This document shows, piece by piece, positions 28,834 to 36,784 of a stretch of DNA of 36,784 bases. The notes below the pieces were generated by a model that saw nothing but the letters and a program-made list of their open reading frames with translations, had not been told where the DNA came from and made no database searches. The translations under genes and the position numbers were made by a program. How positions within the stretch are numbered: the first letter of the stretch is position 1; every line of letters starts with the position of its first letter. Origin of the DNA: Entamoeba histolytica HM-1:IMSS. Lineage: Eukaryota > Evosea > Mastigamoebida > Endamoebidae. Where the stretch lies: contig NW_001914929.1 in NCBI RefSeq assembly GCF_000208925.1, positions 5,333 through 42,116 of the forward strand, in the 5' to 3' direction.

Positions 28834-29580
28834 TTAGATTTGTTTATTTTTTTTAAGAGGGTTGAGGTGAAAAGAAACTTTACAAAGGGGACAAAATGAA
28901 TGGCAACGAATCCACTCATCAATACAGATACAGTGAAAATAATGTTTACATGGGAGAAGTTTCATTGACTCATTTTCACTAAAAGGTTCCATACAAATTG
29001 GACATTCATTGTAATGATATTTTGTGGTTGAGTTATGTTTAATTACAGGAAAATTAAAGTGATAATTTATTTCATCCTCACTGAATGATAACTCTTCAAA
29101 TAAGTCAATAAAATGTTGAGAGGATGTTGTTACTTGAATACAGTCCCAGAGGTCAATCAATGCAATAACAGACATTGAGAGTTTTAAATAAGTCATCCCA
29201 TCAATATCAATGGATAATAATAATATCATAGTTGATAAATAAAAATGGGATATTCTTTCCATTGAGGTTAAAAGAACACATGTTTGTAATGATGGAAGAC
29301 ATAAAATAATAGTAAGTATTACAATTAGTCCTTTGCATAAAGACCAAAAATATATGAGATATATTTTAGATGAAAAGACTGATGGTGTTTCAAGAAAAAT
29401 TTCAGAGATGATAATAAACATTTCAAGAACTTTGATTGTGACGTTTGTGATAATGTCAATTGTTGAATCTATTATATCTATCTGATATAACATTAAATGC
29501 ACTTCCTCCTGAGAAGAGTTTAAAAGAAGCAGAATGATACAAGAAATAGATGAAATGAAAAGACAGAGACAAATAGCCAC
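28834..29580 (-). CDS. Membrane RING-H2 E3 ligase candidate, 5' end unresolved
   Basis: The C-terminus carries a RING-H2 finger: CPICMEPF, then LPCKHYFHCICIDEW and CPLC, with the C3H2C3 order. The preceding part has several hydrophobic segments (for example LIVILTIILCLPSL and STMILLLSIDI), so this is a multi-pass membrane protein. RING-H2 proteins recruit a ubiquitin-loaded E2 and transfer ubiquitin to substrates; a UBC13-like E2 gene lies 1 kb away, which may be chance. The frame is open from 29,637 but without an ATG before 29,493. A start at 29,493 would drop a hydrophobic segment (ICLCLFISSISCIILLLL), so an upstream exon is likely. I could not place it with confidence. Confidence 0.8.
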   Translation of the reverse strand: MAICLCLFISSISCIILLLLNSSQEEVHLMLYQIDIIDSTIDIITNVTIKVLEMFIIISEIFLETPSVFSSKIYLIYFWSLCKGLIVILTIILCLPSLQTCVLLTSMERISHFYLSTMILLLSIDIDGMTYLKLSMSVIALIDLWDCIQVTTSSQHFIDLFEELSFSEDEINYHFNFPVIKHNSTTKYHYNECPICMEPFSENESMKLLPCKHYFHCICIDEWIRCHSFCPLCKVSFHLNPLKKNKQI

Positions 29581-30594
29581 AATATAAATTTCATATTTAA
29601 ACTCTTTAAGTAATTGAATAAATACATCATTTTTTATTCATTCATTCTGTTGTTTGAATTATTATTTTGAATAATTATATTATACATCAATTATGAGAAG
29701 ATTTACGAATATGGTTATGACTCATTGTACTTTGATGATTATTGAATTGAGACTAATTTATATTTGGATAATACTTATTTATTTTCCAATTTACCTTTAG
29801 AATCTACTATTTTATATTATGTTATGTAATACTTTATCAATAAACATTATATCTAATTCTTAAAACAATATTTATTCATTAAATAGAATCAAGGTACATT
29901 TTAACTGAATAAGAACAATCAATGTAAATTATGAATTAAAGTCTACTTTAAAGATATAAAAATAAAAAACGATATAGATATCATATAACTAACAAATAAA
30001 AAAGGTTATTTATAAACTAATAAATATGTGGTTGGTTGTAAACAATATGGTGTTGTTTTTTTTAATCTCATTTATTATTGTAGAACAAGAATTTTATTAG
30101 ATTATTCCAATAATTAGAATAAAAACTAATGATAGTCTATGTGAATTGACATCTTTATTCTGAAAACTACTTTGTAATTAATAAAGAATTATTAGAGACA
30201 ATAAGTAAGTCAAATGTTAATAAGTAATATTAGGAGTCTTTCATACTTTCATAATAAACAAAGTCACCTCTTTTTGTTCATTGACTCTACAATGTCTTTA
30301 GAATTACTGAACCAATAGTAGTATTAGCAAACATAACACCATCTCTTTTAAAATGAATATTGTTGAATTTAACACAATACAATAAATGAAATTTTCATGT
30401 TTTTTATTTATCAGAATTAATTCACAACATATAAAACACAGTAGTTGGTCATTTAAATGTGTTATAAGTTAATGTACTATACAATAAGAGATGAGAATTA
30501 GTGATGTAAAATTATAATTAATAAAGAAAAAAAAGATAGAAAAATATAATAAAAAATAAGAAATTGAGAGAAATGAATAAATGACGAGTAACTA
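29581..30594. other. AT-rich intergenic region
   Basis: About 1 kb separates the divergent RING and E2 genes. A missing first exon of the RING gene may lie near 29,640-29,750; an ATG at about 29,726 on the minus strand opens MSHNHIRKSSHN but does not splice convincingly. Otherwise I see no gene, RNA gene or repeat. Confidence 0.45.
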
Positions 30595-30600
30595 GAACTG
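30595..30600 (+). promoter_or_regulatory. GAAC element of the E2 gene
   Basis: GAACTG lies 21-26 nt upstream of the ATG at 30,621, matching the sequence and spacing seen upstream of the PARP-like gene. Confidence 0.5.
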
Positions 30601-30620
30601 TAAAAACATAGCAAAGAAAA

Positions 30621-31088
30621 ATGTCATCAAACAGAATGAGACAAAGAAGAATTGCCCAAGAGACAAAAAACATATTAACAAACCCACCTTCTGGAATTAA
30701 AGTAACTATTGATGAAAATAACTTAGATTATTGGAAAGCAATTATTGATGGACCACCAGACACTCCATATGAAGGAGGTAAATTTGCATTAGATGTATTT
30801 CTTCCAGAAAATTATCCATACAGCCCACCAGTAATCAAATTTGCTACTAAAGTCTATCACCCTAATATTTCATTTTTTGGAAAGATTTGTTTAGATACCT
30901 TAAAACCTCAAGGATGGGTATGTGCAATGCAAATCTCATCTGTTTTACAAACAATCCAACAATTACTAGCTAATCCCAATTTAGAAGATCCATTGAACTT
31001 AGAAGTTAATAATTTATGGTTGTCTAATCCTGCACAAGCTAAAAGTAATGCTCGTGATTATACACAAAAATATGCACATGCCCAATAA
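30621..31088 (+). CDS. UBC13/UBE2N-like ubiquitin-conjugating enzyme E2
   Basis: The protein is a 155-aa single exon and a complete UBC fold. It has the HPN motif at about 80-82, the catalytic cysteine at residue 90 in GKICLD, the ENYPYSPP loop, and a C-terminal ARDYTQKYA helix. The start RRIAQETKNIL, the GIKVTIDENN region and NPAQAKSNARDYTQKYA fit UBC13/UBE2N better than UBC4/5. UBC13 pairs with a UEV partner to make Lys63-linked chains, used in DNA-damage tolerance and signalling. The usual KWSPA segment after the active site is replaced by PQGWVCAMQ, with two extra residues and a Cys, which is a divergence. There is no intron. A GAACTG element is found 21 nt upstream. Confidence 0.9.
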   Translation: MSSNRMRQRRIAQETKNILTNPPSGIKVTIDENNLDYWKAIIDGPPDTPYEGGKFALDVFLPENYPYSPPVIKFATKVYHPNISFFGKICLDTLKPQGWVCAMQISSVLQTIQQLLANPNLEDPLNLEVNNLWLSNPAQAKSNARDYTQKYAHAQ

Positions 31089-31998
31089 TTGAATATCATT
31101 ATTATAGGGATTTTTTTTTCTTCTTATTTCATTTACCAAATATTACATAATATGACAAATATAATTTGAATTAAACAATGTTGTTCATGAAAACAAACAC
31201 TAACAATATCACAGTAGTATCTCTCTAACTCTCTTGATACAAATATACAATTAATTAGAAATAGGTGATGAGACTTTTTTTCAAACATTGTGATTCATTC
31301 ATCATATCATTTGATTTATCTGTTAACACTTGTTTCTTCTCTTCTACCTCAATTATTATTTCTATTGCCTTTGTTTTTTTTTCAAGTTTGACATAATCAA
31401 ATTATTAAAAGTAGGAATATCAACTCTATTTATTTTTCATTTCATTCTTTAGGTTTAATTGAATTGAATATCCTGTTATTGTATTTTAAAGCTATTAAAT
31501 CTTACAGCAATGTTTATAGATTTTTTTAATACAACAATTCTTAAATACTAAATTTGTTAAATATTTGAATATACATGTTATTAACATATCAGATATTTGA
31601 GTCTCATGTTAATCTGAATTGAATTATTTTATGCTGTGTTTCAGAATTGTTAGTTGTTTCAATTTTCATGTAACTACTCAAGTATAATAATGAGTATTAT
31701 CTACACAATGTATAATATTTATGATATTGAAATGGTTATAGGAATAATTCTCAATTTACTTAGTGCTTCTATGAGAAATAAGAGTCATTGCCATTACTCT
31801 CATTTATTATCCATATGTGATTACAAAACAATTAGATGCATTTGTTTGATGAAAAAAAATAGTGAAAGATATGATATTTTAATATCTGTCAAAATAAAAC
31901 AAATTATTTATAACAAACCAAGATGACATTTGTTATTCATAAAAATATTCATTCTTTATCTCAAACTAAATACATAATAACTTTCATTTATCTTTTGT
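31089..31998. other. Intergenic region between E2 and CRM1 genes
   Basis: No gene is confidently seen in about 900 bases. The minus strand has a short coiled-coil-like frame at about 31,252-31,390 (EIIIEVEEKKQVLTDKSNDM...), with no good start and a run of nine A's before it; it may be a gene remnant. Plus-strand frames at 31,654-31,926 and 31,923-32,129 have no recognisable features. Confidence 0.4.
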
Positions 31999-34770
31999 TC
32001 ATCCTCTACAATTTAATTCGACTAATAACTGTTTCCATTGATGTACAAATTCTTCTTTATTTTGTTTTGACCAAACAATATTCTCAATTCTTCTTATTAT
32101 TTTCTCATCACACCCTCTTCCTTTGTTAATCATTTCTTTAAGAATACAAACACACACATTTTCATCAATAATTATCATTCTTCTAATATTTTCAATCACA
32201 CCTTTTTTATTAAATACACATTCAGCACTTGCGTTGATTAATCCAATAACTATTGAATTATATTTTTCTTTAATAACTCCCATTAAATTAACATTTCTCA
32301 TAATGAATGACTTTGTTAGTAGAATATTTAATGCCTCACTACTCTCTTCATTAACATGTCTGTTATGATGTTGATTTCCCCAATTGATTAAGTCGATTAA
32401 ATAAAACATGTCTTGTGGATTAGACTCACAAATCATCTCTGAACAATATTCAATAACAATTCTAATGAATGAAAATAATGCTTCTCTTATATCTGGATAA
32501 CTAATAATATCTCTTTGTATAACTTCAATAGTCTTTTCAATGATATAATGATAATATACACTTATTTGTTTTTTACTTTCTTCTTCAAGTTCATTAATAA
32601 GATGATAATATATCCAAATTACTGTACTATCTCGTTCTTCTTTGTTTCTTATACAATATCCTTCTATAATTATTCCATTATATTCTTCAATAAATTTTCT
32701 TCTTTCTTGATTTGTTATTATTTTAATATAAATAATAAGTATTTCATTAATTCTGTTTATTATTTCAATGAAACTTCTTCTACTAATATTCTCTTCATTC
32801 TTCTCTTTAAGTATTTGGTTAATCTTTTTATAAATAGTCATTAAATTATCAACATTTTCTTTCATATATTCTTTATTAGTTGTATTTCCTCCTTTAAAAT
32901 ACCATTTTATTCTTTCAATACATTCTATTACTTCTTTTTCATTAAAAACTTCTTCACTCATTAATCTTTTTATATTTCGTTTAATATTTTTTACTATCTT
33001 TCCAATAACTAATTCTCCATATTCTTTCACCCTTTCTATTGGAAGATATTTTGAAATAATTCCAAGACTTTCATATATTTCTTCTTGTTCTTCTTCATTT
33101 AATATTTTTATTATTCCTTCAATTCTCTCAAAATTCATACAACTAATAATCCCCATTTTATAATAAACTATTCCACAATTATCATGTAATTGTTTTAAAC
33201 TAAGTATCACTTTCTTTCTAATTTCTCCTTCTTCACTAATGATAATTTCTTCCATTTTTTTAATTATAATTTTTAACATTTCATTACTTTTCATCATCAC
33301 TTCATAACTACCATCAATTATTTCAAGAATCCCTTCAAAAAGTTTAATTCTATTTGTTTTATTTTTCTCTTTGTCTATTTTATCCATTAAAATATCATTT
33401 ATCTTAACAAAGATAATTCTTCTAATTTCAATATCATATTTATTCATTGTTTGTGAAACATAATAACTCATTGACTTGATTTCTGTACTGTTATTACTTT
33501 GGATTATTTCATCAATCATTTTCTCTATATACATTGGTTCAATACTAAAGATATAATTAATAATTCTTTCTGTACATTCATTAATTAAACTTAATATATC
33601 TTCTACCTTTCTCTTTCTTTTCATTCCTTTTTCAATTACATCTATTGCTTCTTTATTTTCTTCATGGCGTTTAATGATTTCTTTGCCAATAATCAAATGA
33701 TATTTTTCTTCTCGTTTATTTATTGTTTCATTATTCTTTCTCAAATAAAATTCAATCCCATCAATGATATTATAATAAATTTCTTTATCCTCTATTTTCA
33801 TACAATTTATTAAATAATTAATTCCATCCTCTATGTCTGTTCTTCTTTTCATAAGATCACTACATTTTATTAACTTAGTAATAATCATTACTTCTTTCAT
33901 TATATTAATTTTACCTTCAATTCTAAAACTTCTTTCCTTTATTTGGTTTATTTTGTTACTTTCTCTAATGTACTTCATAAAATACCATATCATCTCATTG
34001 CCTTCTTTAGTTCCTTCAATTAAATTATATATACATTCATTTCCTTCTTTCTCAATATTCTCATTTATTCTTCTTTGCATAATATTAATAATTCGCTCCA
34101 TCATTCTCATTTCTTTCTTTTCTTCTTCTGTCATCATTTTGATATACTCTTGTACCGTTTTGAGACTATGTTCAACCATTTCATTGTTCTCACTACATTC
34201 ACTTACTTTCATCAAATATTCAATAATTTTCTTTCTATGTTCTCCAATATCAATTCTTCTTCCAGTTATTCTTGTTTCTTTCTCAATTTCTTCACTCAAT
34301 ATTTCAAATATATCAATTGAATTTTTACATTTCTTTTCATTGATAAATCCATTTCTAATAATATCTTCACTGAATGTAAACCATTTTGTATCCCATTCTT
34401 TCATAATAAATATTACAATAATTTCATTCATTTTATTTATCAATCCATATGCTTCTTCGTTACACACCTTATTTATTTGTTCATTAATGTATTCTTTTAT
34501 TCCTTTCTTAGTTTCTTCTCCTATACTATTCCATCCATACTCTAATTTTCTCTTTAAAATATCCATTGCATAGATTTTTGTTATTATACTTTGACTTACT
34601 TCCATTATCCCTGGAACTTTTAAGTATGTATCATTCCTATTGATAAATTCAAGTAATATCATCTGTGCTTTCTTCATTTCTTCAATGTCTCTTGTTTGAA
34701 TGGCTGTGTTAATGACTTTATCCAATAATGAGACATCGAAAGGAATATTCACATTCAAGATATTCTCCAT
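31999..34770 (-). CDS. Exportin-1 (CRM1) homologue, divergent
   Basis: The protein is a 923-aa single exon. The N-terminus (SLLDKVINTAIQTRDIEEMK, then TYLKVPGIMEVSQSIITKIY, MDILKRKLEYGWNSI, MKEWDTKWFTFSEDII and EILSEEIE) aligns well with the CRIME/importin-beta N-terminal region of CRM1. The C-terminal EEFVHQWKQLLVELN fits the end of CRM1. CRM1 exports NES-bearing proteins and several RNAs from the nucleus with RanGTP. This copy is shorter than human CRM1 (about 1,070 aa). Its middle is strikingly rich in Ile, Glu, Lys and Asn, and I could not place the conserved Cys of the NES groove. The long plus-strand frame at 33,833-34,573 is its shadow. It could be a paralogue specialised or decaying beside a standard CRM1 elsewhere. 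Confidence 0.8.
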   Translation of the reverse strand: MENILNVNIPFDVSLLDKVINTAIQTRDIEEMKKAQMILLEFINRNDTYLKVPGIMEVSQSIITKIYAMDILKRKLEYGWNSIGEETKKGIKEYINEQINKVCNEEAYGLINKMNEIIVIFIMKEWDTKWFTFSEDIIRNGFINEKKCKNSIDIFEILSEEIEKETRITGRRIDIGEHRKKIIEYLMKVSECSENNEMVEHSLKTVQEYIKMMTEEEKKEMRMMERIINIMQRRINENIEKEGNECIYNLIEGTKEGNEMIWYFMKYIRESNKINQIKERSFRIEGKINIMKEVMIITKLIKCSDLMKRRTDIEDGINYLINCMKIEDKEIYYNIIDGIEFYLRKNNETINKREEKYHLIIGKEIIKRHEENKEAIDVIEKGMKRKRKVEDILSLINECTERIINYIFSIEPMYIEKMIDEIIQSNNSTEIKSMSYYVSQTMNKYDIEIRRIIFVKINDILMDKIDKEKNKTNRIKLFEGILEIIDGSYEVMMKSNEMLKIIIKKMEEIIISEEGEIRKKVILSLKQLHDNCGIVYYKMGIISCMNFERIEGIIKILNEEEQEEIYESLGIISKYLPIERVKEYGELVIGKIVKNIKRNIKRLMSEEVFNEKEVIECIERIKWYFKGGNTTNKEYMKENVDNLMTIYKKINQILKEKNEENISRRSFIEIINRINEILIIYIKIITNQERRKFIEEYNGIIIEGYCIRNKEERDSTVIWIYYHLINELEEESKKQISVYYHYIIEKTIEVIQRDIISYPDIREALFSFIRIVIEYCSEMICESNPQDMFYLIDLINWGNQHHNRHVNEESSEALNILLTKSFIMRNVNLMGVIKEKYNSIVIGLINASAECVFNKKGVIENIRRMIIIDENVCVCILKEMINKGRGCDEKIIRRIENIVWSKQNKEEFVHQWKQLLVELNCRG

Positions 34771-35647
34771 TTGTTTTCGTTTTGTTTTTTCTCTTTTATT
34801 TTTTTACTTTTTTAGTTTTTTGTTTTAAAAGAAGAAAATACAAAAAGATAAAAATAAGTGAATGGTAATTTTATTTCTCTTCATTTCTTGTTATTTTGTT
34901 TTTATTCTTTCTTAACTTTCTATTCTTCTTGCTTCTTTCTATTTCTTCTTTCTCTTCTTTATACTTCATGTGTAGTTTTGTATTCTTAGTGTGTCTTTTC
35001 ATTATGATTTTCCATGTTTCAATTCTTTAGATTATTTTAATGTTTTTAGACTTTTTCTGTTTTTTTTCTATTCTACCTCTTCTATCTTCTTGTTTATTAG
35101 TTTTATTCTTGTGTTTAATGACATGATTGTGACACAACGTAGATTAACCAACATCAAATAACAGAATTCCAACCAAATTAAACAAATAAGAATTACATCA
35201 TACAAACCAACAAACACAACAATAAAAGTAAGTACCAAACAATAGCAACGTTCTATAAAGATTGAACAAATATTATAATGAATAGATTTATATGAAAATG
35301 AATAAGAAAAAGAAAGCTTTGTTATGATAATTTGTTTTTTTATTTTCTTTCATTTTTTTGATGTTTTCATTATTGACTTATTCAGCTAAACGTATGTGTG
35401 TTGTATAACAAATATTACAATTTACAAATAAAGATGACATTTCCAAAGAACTTCTGTGTTGTTGATAACGTTGAACGAAAAGAGATGTTATTTTGAATAA
35501 CACAAATTAAATAACACAAACAATAATAAGGAAATAAATACACAAAAATAATAGTTTCTGTTTAAAGAAAAATAAAATCTTAGAATATTTCCTCTTTATA
35601 AATGACCCATTTAAAGTTTTCACTTTTTTCATTTGTGTCTGACTGGA
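34771..35647. other. Intergenic region between CRM1 and PP2C genes
   Basis: About 880 bases lie between divergent genes. A minus-strand 43-codon frame at 34,871-35,002 encodes a very Lys/Arg/Glu-rich peptide (MKRHTKNTKLHMKYKEEKEE...). It may be a remnant or compositional chance. A CCATTTAAAG TATA-like sequence lies at about 35,608-35,617, upstream of the PP2C ATG. Nothing else was recognised. Confidence 0.4.
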
Positions 35648-36733
35648 ATGAATGGTATTGCCACAACAGAGAGAAAAAAACGATCAAGAAAAGCTGCTTT
35701 TTATGCAACAGAAAAGCCTGTTATAAGTTCTAATAATGAAGTTGTATTTAATTGTCAAGCAGTATTACCTCCTTGTTCTATAACATACTTATTAGACACC
35801 AATGGAAGTGTTGAAATTGGATCAAGTGGAAGAGGAGATAATTTTGATGGGATTCAAGACATTGAATTAATTGTTTGTTTTATCGTTAAAAATCATTCAA
35901 AACAAAATTCATATTTGTTAGAAACATGAATATCAACCATCAAAACGATATGAAATTGGTATTTCTCAAACAATTGGTAAAAATGATCGTATGCAAGATA
36001 CTGCAAATGTATTAGGTGAATTATTTCCAAATATTGATATAATTGGGATTTTTGATGGACATAATGGAGAAGAAGCTGCAAGATATTGTTTAATATCAAT
36101 GAAAAATGAATTTAATTGTTTAAATCCAAAAGATTGTGAACATCAATTACCACAAATATTTGAATCAATTCATAATAATATTTCATCACAAACAATCAGT
36201 GGAACAACAGCATCTATTTGTATTATTCGTTCAGATGATGTTGTTTTAGCTCATGTTGGTGACTCACCTATTTATTTTTATGAAAATGGTCATTTGACTA
36301 GAATGACACAAAATCATTCTGCTACATTTGAAAAAGAACGAATCATTGCATCAGGTGGAAAAGTAATAAACATTAAAGGGGTTGATCGTGTTAATGGTCA
36401 AATAAATCTTTCTCGTTCTCTTGGAGATAAACTTCTACAACCACCATTAACTTATAAACCTGATATATCAATTCATTCTCTTTCAATGAAATATATTGTG
36501 ATTGTAACTGATGGAGTAACTGATTCACTATCGTTTGTTTTATTTTTTCTCAATTTAATTGTGATTATTTCTTTTTTTTATAGAAGATAATTCATAAGAA
36601 TAGAGATAGTGAAATGGAAATAATCTTATCACAACCATTATCTCCAGACCAAATAGCTGCTACAATAAGAAATAATGCTTTTATTAATGGAAGTGTTGAT
36701 AATATCTCTGTTATTGTAATTCAAATTATATAA
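35648..36733 (+). CDS. PP2C-family protein phosphatase, three exons
   Basis: The exons are 35,648-35,872, 35,922-36,536 and 36,584-36,733. Introns of 49 nt (GTTTGT...TAG) and 47 nt (GTTTTA...TAG) are both in phase 0, giving 329 aa. The frame upstream of 35,648 has no ATG. Motifs of metal-dependent phosphatases appear in order: GKNDRMQDTANV, IFDGHNGEEAA (DGH near 120-122), GTTASICII, LAHVGDSP, LSRSLGD, VIVTDGVTDSLS and GSVDNISVIVI. The metal-binding Asp residues in DGH, TDG and VDN are present; GDSR is GDSP and DGHGG is DGHNG, both unusual. The reaction is dephosphorylation of Ser/Thr with Mg2+ or Mn2+. The first 75 residues are family-unspecific, and Entamoeba has LRR-PP2C proteins, so extra 5' exons are possible. 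The window ends 51 bp after its stop. Confidence 0.88.
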
Positions 36734-36784
36734 TACTTAGATTACTCTTTTGTTTTATTGTCTACTATTTGTATGAATTGAGAA

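Noticed and set aside
31654..32129. Plus-strand frames of 90 and 68 codons after the E2 gene
   Set aside because: No recognisable domain, no promoter element, and the second overlaps the CRM1 3' end.
33833..34573. 246-codon plus-strand frame rich in Ile/Ser/Leu
   Set aside because: It is the antisense shadow of the CRM1 gene and shows only composition-driven hydrophobicity.
1..36784. tRNA arrays, rRNA, CRISPR or phage-type systems
   Set aside because: I looked for T-loop-like GGTTCRA motifs, rRNA stretches and regularly spaced direct repeats and saw none; the gene structure is eukaryotic.

Overview
The window is very AT-rich eukaryotic DNA that reads as an Entamoeba nuclear contig, most likely from the E. 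histolytica group. The evidence is: 47-67 nt introns with GTTTG-like donors and TAG acceptors; GAAC-type promoter elements 20-35 nt upstream of several start codons; R2-clade LINEs with a C-terminal restriction-like endonuclease; a ~550 bp SINE with 26-bp internal repeats; and typical Entamoeba families (transmembrane kinase with a Cys-rich ectodomain, AIG1 GTPase, coiled-coil TLDc protein). No rRNA, tRNA or CRISPR was seen.

Left half (1-12,600) is repeat-rich and gene-poor. It holds a perfect inverted repeat of at least 338 bp enclosing a SINE (1-1308), a small ORF of unusually GC-rich composition (1628-2050), a badly decayed LINE (about 2185-6055), a SINE 3'-end fragment in reverse orientation, an intact TLDc gene (7037-8242), and a zinc-ribbon gene with one nonsense codon (8987-9211). 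A complete SINE with an 18-nt target-site duplication sits 54 bp upstream of that gene's start (9283-9833). An AIG1 GTPase pseudogene follows (10,790-11,814).

Middle (12,600-22,250): a RhoGAP-like gene that appears to lack the arginine finger; a three-exon syntaxin-16-like SNARE; then a second, younger LINE (14,780-19,375) with a 23-nt target-site duplication (22/23 identical), inserted between the syntaxin promoter and the 3' end of an unrecognised gene. After it comes a compact block of minus-strand genes: the unrecognised gene, a two-exon FHA gene, a two-exon 63-aa gene, and a zinc-knuckle/RS protein. The RS gene shares a 91-bp bidirectional promoter with a PARP-like zinc-ribbon gene.

Right part (22,250-36,784) is mostly housekeeping and signalling genes: the nucleolar GTPase NOG2, a transmembrane Ser/Thr kinase, a membrane RING-H2 protein, a UBC13-like E2, a divergent exportin-1 (CRM1), and a three-exon PP2C phosphatase. 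The genes are independent transcription units, not an operon. Themes present are ubiquitin conjugation (E2, RING), phospho-signalling (kinase, phosphatase, FHA), trafficking (SNARE, RhoGAP) and nuclear transport/ribosome assembly (CRM1, NOG2).

The apparent start of several open frames is TTG or GTG. Because this is a eukaryote I used the first in-frame ATG or an upstream exon. I found no convincing wholly new system. The best leads are the inverted repeat, the GC-rich ORF, the two genes resolved only by intron splicing, and the degenerate catalytic domains.
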